Of a DNA stretch of 29,762 nt, positions 17,401 through 24,299 are shown piece after piece. The DNA comes from a virus. Made by a program: the position numbers and the translations under genes. Where the stretch lies: positions 1 through 29,762 of the IMG/VR virus record IMGVR_UViG_3300018036_000044. One strand, given 5' to 3'. Each line of letters starts with the position of its first letter. Positions within the stretch are counted from its first letter, which is position 1. The notes below the pieces were generated by a model, which saw only the letters and a program-made list of their open reading frames with translations, was not told the DNA's origin and ran no database searches.

Positions 17401-19719
17401 TATGGAGCAGAACTTAGAAGTATTTCAAGTGCATCTGTATACGGAAACAAAGGTATCGAAGCCGATGGCGAAAATTGTTTAGCATATCTAATTAACTATA
17501 ATTTTGCATACATTGGCGCAGGTAAAGATGTTACTAACGATAATACATTTACTCTACAAGAAAATGAAGTTATTGAACTAAACAATGCAAAGGTGTATTA
17601 TTCAAGCCAAGACCAACGAGGCAATTTTAGAGTTGGTGATAATTTCCTTGTTGATTTAGAAAATGAAAGAACTAGTTTTGATATTGAAAGCATTTTTGCT
17701 ACAAATGTAACAGCAATCTTAAGAAACGGTAACGATATAATTACAATTCAACCAAGTCAAATTAATTTAGATAACATTGTTATTGCAGGAAATACAATTG
17801 AAGCTACTAGATCAAATTTAAATATTGACAGCGTTGGAGTAATAAATTTACAAGGTAACGTAACAGCACCTTCTATGAATGTTTCAGGAAACTTAACAGT
17901 TGACGGTGCAATCAATAATATTGGTGATAGTCCTAATGATACTGTTGACTTTAATATGGCCATTACTCAAGATTTTCTTCCAGGAGATTCAGACGGATTA
18001 ACATTAGGAAATGAAACAAAACGTTGGAAAGAATTGTATACTGACTTGTTGGCAACAGACAGTATTAACATTACAACATCTGAAATTAGTACTAATGAAA
18101 CTAATGCTGATTTAAATATTTTAGCAACTGGCACAGGCGCTGTCTTCATTGATAATTTAAAATTTGAAGATAATAAAATTATAGGTAAATTTGATCCTGA
18201 AGGAGAGTTCGTAGTAAATTCATCTACTGATCCAGGATTTCCTAGCATCTTTAATGGATTTGATTCATTAAGATCGTTGCTACCAAAATGGACAACTATA
18301 TTTGGTATACCAGTTCTTGGTACAGCAACAGCATCTTTAGATGCAGTAAAGCATGCCGCTAATATTTTAGCAAGTTATCTTGATAATAACTTTGACGGAG
18401 TTGTAGATAATAATGATCTTTATGCAGAGTTTTCAGATGGATTGTTTGCTATAGTAGTTTATGCAAATGCTGCCGAAGAGTCTAGTTTAAGTACACAATT
18501 AGGAGCATTTAAAGTTAACAGAACATTTAGTGTTTTTGAAGATGAAATGAATAACTTCTTAGGAGACGGCGTCGGAAACCAACGAGATATTGCATCTGAA
18601 AAAATTCTAAAAGACTTATTAATTCCGAAAATATCTAGTTTACATATTCCGTTAAGTATTACACGACCGTCTACAGTTACTAACGCAATGGACGCGGCTC
18701 GAGGAGGCTTTCAAGCTGGCGGACAAGTTGGATATAATTATCCTCCCTTTGCATGGTACACTGATCCAACAGGATTATCATACACAAACTTAGTATATGA
18801 ATATTTGTATTTGTTAACAGCATCAGTAGCAGGAAGTTTAGAATGGCGTTCTGGAACAATTACTAGTTTATGGGATCCGTATAATGATGTATTATTGCAA
18901 TTGCAAGACGTAGCTGGTAGAAATATTATTATTAATAACACTTATGGTTTTCCTATAACAAATAGTCCGTCAATTGATTACTGGACTGAAGTTACAAATG
19001 TATTAGGCGGAACAAAACGAGATGTAGAATTTTCTCCAACAGATTCTTTAAGAATAAATGCTATTAGTGATTTGTCTTTACCAAAAGGATCACCGGCTGA
19101 AAGACCGTCAGTACAAGGCGGAATTAGATATAATACCACTTATAATACATTTGAAGGTACTGAAATTTTAGGTGCAGTTTCTTTAGACGGTATTTATGAT
19201 ACTGATAGAAACACATATTTAGACCTAAGTAATAACCAATTTAACTTTGTTACTAACGGACAAACAAATCACACGTTAAATGGTACACTACTTGAATCAT
19301 CTGGATTTAGTAGTGATCATAAATTTAGTATAGACGGAAATGTTGTTAGTAATGATGTAGAAGGTGGAAATAGTATATTAAGATCAAACGGTACTGGTTT
19401 CACTAAAATACAAGAAGTTCACTTTAGAGATAGTGAGTTAGTTAATGCTAGTGCTGCCAATTTTATCTTTAATTTAACAAATACTAATAACAGAGCTTTT
19501 CTAAAAATTGATAATGTAAGCGGTATGGTTATCCCGCAAGGTACTACAGCAGAACGTCCTGGAATACCTGAAGTTGGACATACAAGATACAACTTAGATC
19601 TAGAATACGTAGAAACTTGGAACGGTTCTGACTGGATTAATGCGGCAGGTGAAGTTGAAAGTATTGAAGCATCTGATGTTGAAAATTTAGCTTATATATT
19701 CAACCTTATCCTAGACTAA
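14482..19719 (+). CDS. Giant tail-fibre protein 1 (FG-GAP propeller, beta-helix; 1745 aa)
   Basis: A multidomain adhesin. In order: N-terminal region MAQVARIGGQLLQDNLLREL shared with the second fibre (MAIGRISGPLLKDNLLR); a dockerin/EF-hand-like loop DFDGDGDIQVDD (about 190-205); seven FG-GAP-like repeats of about 55 residues (284-670), each with NPN..FG...ISG...IVGAP...YIFN..TG; a right-handed beta-helix starting at about 742 (PFATIAKAL..YVYPGQYQEAFPL); SSQDQRGNFRVGDNF (about 1035-1050); a unique region (about 1240-1500) with a second EF-hand loop DNNFDGVVDNND; and two LPKG/IPQG..RPxxP..G.xRYN modules (about 1533 and 1683). The start has GAGAGGG upstream. Likely role: host surface recognition. 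No enzyme motif seen. Confidence 0.8.
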   Translation: MAQVARIGGQLLQDNLLRELSDLKFDNDLLVVKRDNTLGINTTTTPRNLTINGTLRTSSGTSEPDIIFDNSLKIGDLTLATTGISTSSGNINIKSTHPEGYIVTNGIGSYNFAVKGDGLIALGTNDSVGLRSEVYDGQTVAWNYNGNYGNYWYPGPKISADSPPNDGDRLYDDAIARAQAGTWTAEELVAFDFDGDGDIQVDDALKILTMNTQFINGTAFPASRTLADHPNPEAFKAYVKKYYPRSAPRELQIQSGGTVTVTGNLHATGDITYGAEQIFEGYSLWYTVNNPNAYGTDANDHFGQTVAVAGNFGIIGAPDEDSASFSSEGKAYIYNITTGQLLHTLSNPDAGASNTQFGDSVHISGNYAIVGASTYGNNEGRAYIFDVTTGSLLHTLSNPNNYGTSQDDYFGQSVSISGTFCAVGARFEDEATGNNSGIIYVFNNSTGVLEETINNPNVYGTKTNDYFGTVVSIDGNNVAASALGEDTATDTEVGVVYIFNASTGALSRTLQNPNTFSTSTDDRFGEAISLSGNKIIVGAPGEDEPSNSNAGKAYIFNVTTGALLLTLTNPNDFGTSQDDQFGSSVDISGTWAIVGTPGEDTASFNSSGIAYVFNTNTGLMVSKVTNPNPGTDHKFAFNVGINDDAHTIIGAPLETVDGSTEAGRVYIHQATISGNESSLIIGDDSTDTASFFADFKSDIIPDQTDTFTIGNVGKRFKIAVEELTADRVQANGIVYQGIELTKNVGIIFVSTNNGNDNNEGTNPGGPFATIAKALSTATTGDLIYVYPGQYQEAFPLTVPKGVTIQGASLRSVEISPTSATQSNDAFLVNSDTTIENITIKDFYYNSSNDTGYAFRFANNFSTTIFEQTPGRSPYIRNVTVITKGTTTSPSDPRGFASGDAGKGALVDGSVVLQNSRSASILFHSCTFITPGVDALTATNGVRIEWLNSFTYFANRGLYLTQGTGRLLPDSTIEYGAELRSISSASVYGNKGIEADGENCLAYLINYNFAYIGAGKDVTNDNTFTLQENEVIELNNAKVYYSSQDQRGNFRVGDNFLVDLENERTSFDIESIFATNVTAILRNGNDIITIQPSQINLDNIVIAGNTIEATRSNLNIDSVGVINLQGNVTAPSMNVSGNLTVDGAINNIGDSPNDTVDFNMAITQDFLPGDSDGLTLGNETKRWKELYTDLLATDSINITTSEISTNETNADLNILATGTGAVFIDNLKFEDNKIIGKFDPEGEFVVNSSTDPGFPSIFNGFDSLRSLLPKWTTIFGIPVLGTATASLDAVKHAANILASYLDNNFDGVVDNNDLYAEFSDGLFAIVVYANAAEESSLSTQLGAFKVNRTFSVFEDEMNNFLGDGVGNQRDIASEKILKDLLIPKISSLHIPLSITRPSTVTNAMDAARGGFQAGGQVGYNYPPFAWYTDPTGLSYTNLVYEYLYLLTASVAGSLEWRSGTITSLWDPYNDVLLQLQDVAGRNIIINNTYGFPITNSPSIDYWTEVTNVLGGTKRDVEFSPTDSLRINAISDLSLPKGSPAERPSVQGGIRYNTTYNTFEGTEILGAVSLDGIYDTDRNTYLDLSNNQFNFVTNGQTNHTLNGTLLESSGFSSDHKFSIDGNVVSNDVEGGNSILRSNGTGFTKIQEVHFRDSELVNASAANFIFNLTNTNNRAFLKIDNVSGMVIPQGTTAERPGIPEVGHTRYNLDLEYVETWNGSDWINAAGEVESIEASDVENLAYIFNLILD
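15337..16497 (+). repeat. Seven FG-GAP-like repeats in the fibre gene
   Basis: Seven imperfect repeats of about 50-58 codons, each opening with NP (SNPNNYGTSQDDYFGQ, QNPNTFSTSTDDRFGE, TNPNDFGTSQDDQFGS) and closing with a YIFN..TG strand. Seven copies is the usual blade number of an integrin-alpha-type beta-propeller. The fourth blade keeps VSIDGNNVAASALGED but has lost the IVGAP form; the last is the most divergent. Confidence 0.8.
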
Positions 19720-19856
19720 TTTCCCAAATCAGATAAATAATATTAATGCAACGAAGGGCAGACCAGGCCGTTGCTGACAAACTGTGGTTAGCCGGCAAAG
19801 AGCGAAAGCTGAAAATTTAGGCTAGAGGGACAGGATCCCCGTATTAAGGAGAGAAG
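19720..19856 (+). promoter_or_regulatory. Late promoter followed by a structured 5' leader
   Basis: GATAAATA at 19732-19739 should start a leader of about 110 bases. This leader is much richer in G and C than its surroundings and can fold into GCAACG/CGTTGC (19748-19753/19769-19774), TAGCC/GGCTA (19789-19793/19820-19824) enclosing AGC-GAAA-GCT (19801-19810, a GNRA loop), and GGGA/TCCC (19827-19830/19836-19839). AAGGAGAG, the ribosome site, follows at 19846-19853. It matches no riboswitch or ribozyme I know; it could be a regulatory leader, a small RNA source or a stability element. Confidence 0.6.
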
Positions 19857-22800
19857 ATGGCAATTGGTCGCATATCGGGTCCTCTCTTAAAGGATAACTT
19901 ACTCCGCAATGGAGCGAATTTAGCCTTCGAGACAGACCTTTTATACTTAGATGTAACAAACCGTCGGATCGGTGTAAAAACTACAAATCCTCAATACGCA
20001 TTAGACGTTGCAGGCATTGCCCGTGTAACAGATCTAGAAATTACAAATAACGTTTTTAATATTGGTAATGTTACAATTAATGGTGACACTGCTACTATTT
20101 CAACTTCTGCACAAGAATTTGCAATCGCAACAGCTGATAATACTATTGTAGGCAATAGAGTAGTAGTCGGCGACTTAGAAATTAATAATAACTTTTTAGA
20201 AAACACAAATACTAACAGTGATTTGTTTATTCGTGCAAACGGTACCGGAACCGTAAACATTGTAGGTAATACTGTAATTACTGGTAATTTACATGCTACA
20301 GGCAATATTAGTGCCGACGGCAACATTGTTATCGGCGACGACGACACTGATAACATTTATATTAACGCAGACATTGCAAGTAACATTTTACCTGATATTG
20401 ACGATACTTATAATATTGGATCAGCGAGTAAGCGTTGGGCAACTGGATTTTTTGGTAACGTTACAACAAATACATTAACAACAAATGATTTGGATTTTGG
20501 TAACATTGACCTAATTAGTATTCCAGGAAATATCATTTATGTTGCTACTAACGGCGGTGATAATCAAACAGGCACACACCCACAAGATCCTGTACTAACT
20601 ATTACAAAGGCATTAGAACTTGCTAGTTTAGGTGATACTGTTTACATTTATCCAGGACAATATCAAGAAGCATTTCCATTAACAGTACCGTTAGGAGTTA
20701 CAGTAAAAGGACATAGTATACGTTCAGTAGAAATTACTCCAACAAGTGGAACACAAAGTAATGATGCTTTTTTATTAAACGGTGACACAACAGTTGAAGA
20801 CATAACTGTTAAAGATTTTTATTACAATAGTGGTGCAAATACAGGATACGCTTTCCGTTTTGCAAATAATTTTAGAACATATGAAAGATCACCATACGTA
20901 AAAAACGTTAGTGTAATCACAAAAGGAACTACAACATCTAATGATGATCCAAGAGGATTTGCAAGTGGTGATGCAGGCCGAGGCGCATTAGTCGACGGCA
21001 GTATTGCTAATGCAGATTCTAAAGAAGCGTCGATATTATTCCATAGTGTAACATTTATTACACCTGGTGTTGGTGGTTTAAAAATTACTAACGGCGGTAG
21101 AGTCGAATGGTTAAGTTCATTCACATACTTTGCAGATAAAGGAATTGAAATTGTTGACGGCGTAGCAGGTCTAAAAGGCGACGGCAAAACAAAAATTAAA
21201 TATTCCGGATTTAGCGGATCAGCAGTAGCACCTGGTCAAACTATTACACTTAAAGATGCAAACGGTACAACACTTGCATCATCAACAATTGAAAGTGTAG
21301 ACACTGATACTGTAATAATTGATGGTAAGCCAAGCGGCTATATTCTACCATTAAGTAGAGCTAAGAAAACAGTTACAGCAGTTGGAAACGCACAAGCAGT
21401 AACATCTGCTCCTGTAAAATACGGAACAGGCATTGGTTTATTTGATGGTACAGATGATAGATTTACAATTACTACACAGTCTGACTTTGGTTTTGGCACT
21501 GGAGATTTTAGTGTAGAAGGATGGATTTATATTAGCGACGATCTTGGTACTGAATCAATTTTTGATTTTAGAGCAGGATCAGCAACTGATGATGCATTAC
21601 ATTTTTATACAGTTGACAGAGCACCTAAAGTTGACATTGGCAACACTACTTTAATTGCACCGGCTATTACATTAATCAACACTACGTTTTATCATATTAT
21701 GGTAACACGAGTTGGTACAACTTTAAGATTATTTGTTGACGGACTATTACAAGGTTCTGCAACTGTTAGTACAAATTTAGGAACAACAAAACCATTAATA
21801 ATTGGTAACGCATATGATGGATTAACTGGACATGCTGGACGTATTGACGACTTCCGTATAAGAAAAGGCATAGGAGAAAATGCAAACTTTCCAGCGCCAA
21901 CAGCGGCAACTGTAGTTGATCAATATACAGTATTAAAGTTAAACTTTGATAGTAATAACGGATCACAAATTATTACAGACGACGACACTTTCATTCAAAC
22001 TATTGAATTTAGTGGCGGTGGCACAGCAACAGCATTAACATTAATTGATCAAAGCGATTTTGGTGGCGAACTAAGATCTATTTCTAGTGCATGTATTTAC
22101 GGCAACTATGGAATATATGGTGATGGTCCAGGTAGTATAGTATATGCCATTGGTCAAAATTTAGCATATATAGGATCAGGTAAAGAAGTTACTAATGATC
22201 CAACAGAAGTTATACAGGATAACGAAGTAGTTGCACTTAATGATGCAAAAATTTACTTTAGTACAGTTGATCACAAAGGTGATTTTAGAGTTGGTGACTT
22301 ATTTAGAATTAATCAACAAACTGGCGAAGTATCATTTACTAATGCAGAATTCTTATTTAACAACAACCAAGGTATTACTTTCACTGACGGCGTTAACACA
22401 ACTATTATTGATGGTACAAAAATTGAAACTGGTAATATAAGAATTACAGGAAACACTATTTACAGTACTAGTGGTGATGTTAATATTAATACTACAACTG
22501 GTGAAATTAATTTAATTGATAATGTTAATATTACTGGTAACTTAGATGTTGCAGGAAATATTACTATTGGTGGAAATATTACACTTGGCGACGAAAATAC
22601 TGATGTAATTAATATTAATGCACAAATTGACAGTGATATTATTCCGGCAGCCGATGTTACTTATAAATTAGGTAATAACGGTCTTGCATGGTCAGAAGCA
22701 CACGTTGGAAAAGCAATTATTGACGATATTACAATTGACAACGATACAATTAGTTCTACTGGTAGTAATGGTAATATTAATATTATTCCTAATGGAGCGG

Positions 22801-23399
22801 GTAGTGTTATAATTGACCAACTTCAATTAAACGGTAATGCTATATCAAATTTAAGTGGTGATATTATTTTAGATCCAAGTAGTGAATCAGTAAAAATTAC
22901 TAGCACTGGAGCACTGGTACTACCAAAAGGTACTACAGCAGAACGTCCATTATCTCCTGTAACAGGTATGATTCGTTATAATACTGACGCAAATGTATTT
23001 GAAGCATACGACGGAGGCTGGATTAACTTAGGCGGCGTTTACTCAGATGATAGACAGACATATATTACTGCTGAATTAACACCGGGCGCAAACGACGATA
23101 CTATACGTTTTTATGCTAACGGAAGTATAGTAGCAGATGTAACTACTGAACGCTTTGATGTACAACGATTAGAAGTAGATGATATTGCAATTTCTGGAAA
23201 TATTTTAGAAACAATTACTACAAATGCTGATCTAAATTTAAGAGCAAACGGAACTGGATTAGTAACCATAGAGAACTTTAGTTTCAACGGAAATCAGATA
23301 ACTAATACTATAGATGGTGCTGTTACTACACTTAAACAAAACGGTTCGGGATATTTTAAAGTTGAAGGCACAGGCGGATTTTGTTATTCCAGTTGGTAA
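19857..23399 (+). CDS. Giant tail-fibre protein 2 (beta-helix with LamG-type lectin insert), frameshifted near 3' end
   Basis: Paralogue of fibre 1 with the same N-terminus (MAIGRISGPLLKDNLLRNG). Repeated ITGNLHATGNISADGN-type beta strands lead into the right-handed beta-helix (about 225-440: VYIYPGQYQEAFPLTVPLG, YAFRFANNF). A LamG/concanavalin-like domain (about 519-680: FDGTDDRFTI, FSVEGWIYI, LRLFVDGLLQGSA, GRIDDFRIRKG) is inserted in the helix; then SSACIYGNYGIYGDG, STVDHKGDFRVGDLFRI, and LPKGTTAERPLSPVTGMIRY (about 1022). The frame ends early as GGFCYSSW at 23399, but the next frame continues with IPVGNNANRHPTPETG: one extra T in a TTTT run (23379-23382) separates them. The intended product is about 1238 residues. 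AAGGAGAG precedes the ATG. Confidence 0.78.
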   Translation: MAIGRISGPLLKDNLLRNGANLAFETDLLYLDVTNRRIGVKTTNPQYALDVAGIARVTDLEITNNVFNIGNVTINGDTATISTSAQEFAIATADNTIVGNRVVVGDLEINNNFLENTNTNSDLFIRANGTGTVNIVGNTVITGNLHATGNISADGNIVIGDDDTDNIYINADIASNILPDIDDTYNIGSASKRWATGFFGNVTTNTLTTNDLDFGNIDLISIPGNIIYVATNGGDNQTGTHPQDPVLTITKALELASLGDTVYIYPGQYQEAFPLTVPLGVTVKGHSIRSVEITPTSGTQSNDAFLLNGDTTVEDITVKDFYYNSGANTGYAFRFANNFRTYERSPYVKNVSVITKGTTTSNDDPRGFASGDAGRGALVDGSIANADSKEASILFHSVTFITPGVGGLKITNGGRVEWLSSFTYFADKGIEIVDGVAGLKGDGKTKIKYSGFSGSAVAPGQTITLKDANGTTLASSTIESVDTDTVIIDGKPSGYILPLSRAKKTVTAVGNAQAVTSAPVKYGTGIGLFDGTDDRFTITTQSDFGFGTGDFSVEGWIYISDDLGTESIFDFRAGSATDDALHFYTVDRAPKVDIGNTTLIAPAITLINTTFYHIMVTRVGTTLRLFVDGLLQGSATVSTNLGTTKPLIIGNAYDGLTGHAGRIDDFRIRKGIGENANFPAPTAATVVDQYTVLKLNFDSNNGSQIITDDDTFIQTIEFSGGGTATALTLIDQSDFGGELRSISSACIYGNYGIYGDGPGSIVYAIGQNLAYIGSGKEVTNDPTEVIQDNEVVALNDAKIYFSTVDHKGDFRVGDLFRINQQTGEVSFTNAEFLFNNNQGITFTDGVNTTIIDGTKIETGNIRITGNTIYSTSGDVNINTTTGEINLIDNVNITGNLDVAGNITIGGNITLGDENTDVININAQIDSDIIPAADVTYKLGNNGLAWSEAHVGKAIIDDITIDNDTISSTGSNGNINIIPNGAGSVIIDQLQLNGNAISNLSGDIILDPSSESVKITSTGALVLPKGTTAERPLSPVTGMIRYNTDANVFEAYDGGWINLGGVYSDDRQTYITAELTPGANDDTIRFYANGSIVADVTTERFDVQRLEVDDIAISGNILETITTNADLNLRANGTGLVTIENFSFNGNQITNTIDGAVTTLKQNGSGYFKVEGTGGFCYSSW

Positions 23400-23574
23400 T
23401 AACGCTAATAGACACCCAACACCAGAAACAGGTATGATGAGGTACAACAGTGTTGAAGACAGAGTTGAAATTTATGATATTTCAAATAACTGGGTGTCAG
23501 TAGCAGGTGCAACAGGTGCTGTTACATTTAATGATGCAGAGGAGATTGCAATTAAACTTGCATTGACAATATAG
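23314..23574 (+). CDS. Out-of-frame C-terminal piece of fibre 2
   Basis: An open frame whose useful part starts at about 23383 and encodes VIPVGNNANRHPTPETGMMR, YNSVEDRVEIYD and WVSVAGATGAVTFNDAEEIA, the same final module that ends fibre 1 (VIPQGTTAERPGIPEVGHTR...WINAAGEVESIEASDVENLA). The first residues, before the junction, overlap fibre 2 in another frame and look meaningless, and the ATG at 23314 has no ribosome site, so it is not an independent gene. It is joined to 19857 by a +1 shift at the TTTT run. Whether this is a sequencing error, a mutation or programmed frameshifting cannot be told here. Confidence 0.75.
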   Translation: MVLLLHLNKTVRDILKLKAQADFVIPVGNNANRHPTPETGMMRYNSVEDRVEIYDISNNWVSVAGATGAVTFNDAEEIAIKLALTI

Positions 23575-23584
23575 GAAAAGAATA

Positions 23585-23914
23585 ATGGCAACTAATTTTA
23601 AAAACGTAATTGGAAAAGATATAGGTACACAGCGAGTCGCAGTATATACAGTTCCGCCCGCTACAAGTACAACAGTAATTGGTATGAACCTAGCTAATCT
23701 TACAGAGAGTATGGTAAACTGTACAATTGAAATTGGAGACGAAGCAAGTTCAATTGGAGTAATGGTTAAAAACATGCCTATTCCTCCAGGATCTAGTTTA
23801 AAACCAATTGGAAAAGGTGAAAAAATTATTCTTGATGCTAATAATGTATTATATGTAACATCAGATTCAACAGCATCAATTGATGTAATTTTAAGTATAG
23901 TGGAGATTGTATAA
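23585..23914 (+). CDS. Small beta-sandwich-like virion protein (109 aa)
   Basis: Paralogue in shape of the 115-residue protein at 13596: YTVPPATSTTVIGMNLANL in front, GEKIILDANNVLYVTS and ILSIVEIV at the end. It follows fibre 2 by ten bases with AGGAAAAG. Its TAA overlaps the next ATG (TAATG), as in the first cassette. Probably a decoration or fibre-associated protein. Confidence 0.65.
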   Translation: MATNFKNVIGKDIGTQRVAVYTVPPATSTTVIGMNLANLTESMVNCTIEIGDEASSIGVMVKNMPIPPGSSLKPIGKGEKIILDANNVLYVTSDSTASIDVILSIVEIV

Positions 23915-24276
23915 TGAGTGACGGAAACTTTATGGGCCAAAGCATTGGCGAAATGGTAAATCAAACAGATGCAAGATATTTTTATGGTCTTCGCAGAACA
24001 GATGACGGTGAATTATATGTTGTAAAAATTGATCAACTTAAAAGCAACGATAGTGTTCAAATAAACGCAGAAGGTGATCCGACTCATAATTATGAAGACT
24101 TTGTACAAGGCGAAGATTTCTTTGAAGGAAGAAATGTTAACCATGAAAGACTTTATGCTAATCTAAATTATGAGCAATTTAGATGGGATAATAGAAACAT
24201 TAATTACTACATTGACGAAAGTGGTAATCTTGTAGCTAGAATTAACGAAGGTTATGAATACCCAACTGGAGTATAA
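23914..24276 (+). CDS. Conserved marine T4-like virion protein (120 aa)
   Basis: A 120-residue protein, MSDGNFMGQSIGEMVNQTDARYFYGLRRTDDGELY, with QGEDFFEGRNVNHERLYANL and YEQFRWDNRNINYYIDESG. I recall close relatives of this pattern in marine cyanophages, unnamed but always near the large fibre genes; they are taken to be structural. There are no cysteines and the composition is acidic. It overlaps the previous stop by one base. A late octamer overlaps its stop codon. Confidence 0.7.
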   Translation: MSDGNFMGQSIGEMVNQTDARYFYGLRRTDDGELYVVKIDQLKSNDSVQINAEGDPTHNYEDFVQGEDFFEGRNVNHERLYANLNYEQFRWDNRNINYYIDESGNLVARINEGYEYPTGV

Positions 24277-24282
24277 TAAATA
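24275..24282 (+). promoter_or_regulatory. Late promoter AATAAATA
   Basis: AATAAATA begins within the stop of the previous gene and lies 17 bases before the ATG of the third giant gene, leaving a short leader with GGTAGAGA. Confidence 0.65.
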
Positions 24283-24299
24283 CGTAAAAGGTAGAGAAA

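Noticed and set aside
19748-19840. Leader as a hammerhead, glutamine riboswitch or tRNA-like RNA
   Set aside because: The conserved cores of these classes (for example CUGAUGA with GAAA in the right places) are not present; only general stems and a GNRA loop are.
20822-21187. 121-residue minus-strand open frame inside fibre 2
   Set aside because: Lies wholly within a well-supported beta-helix region; no ribosome site and low-complexity hydrophobic translation.
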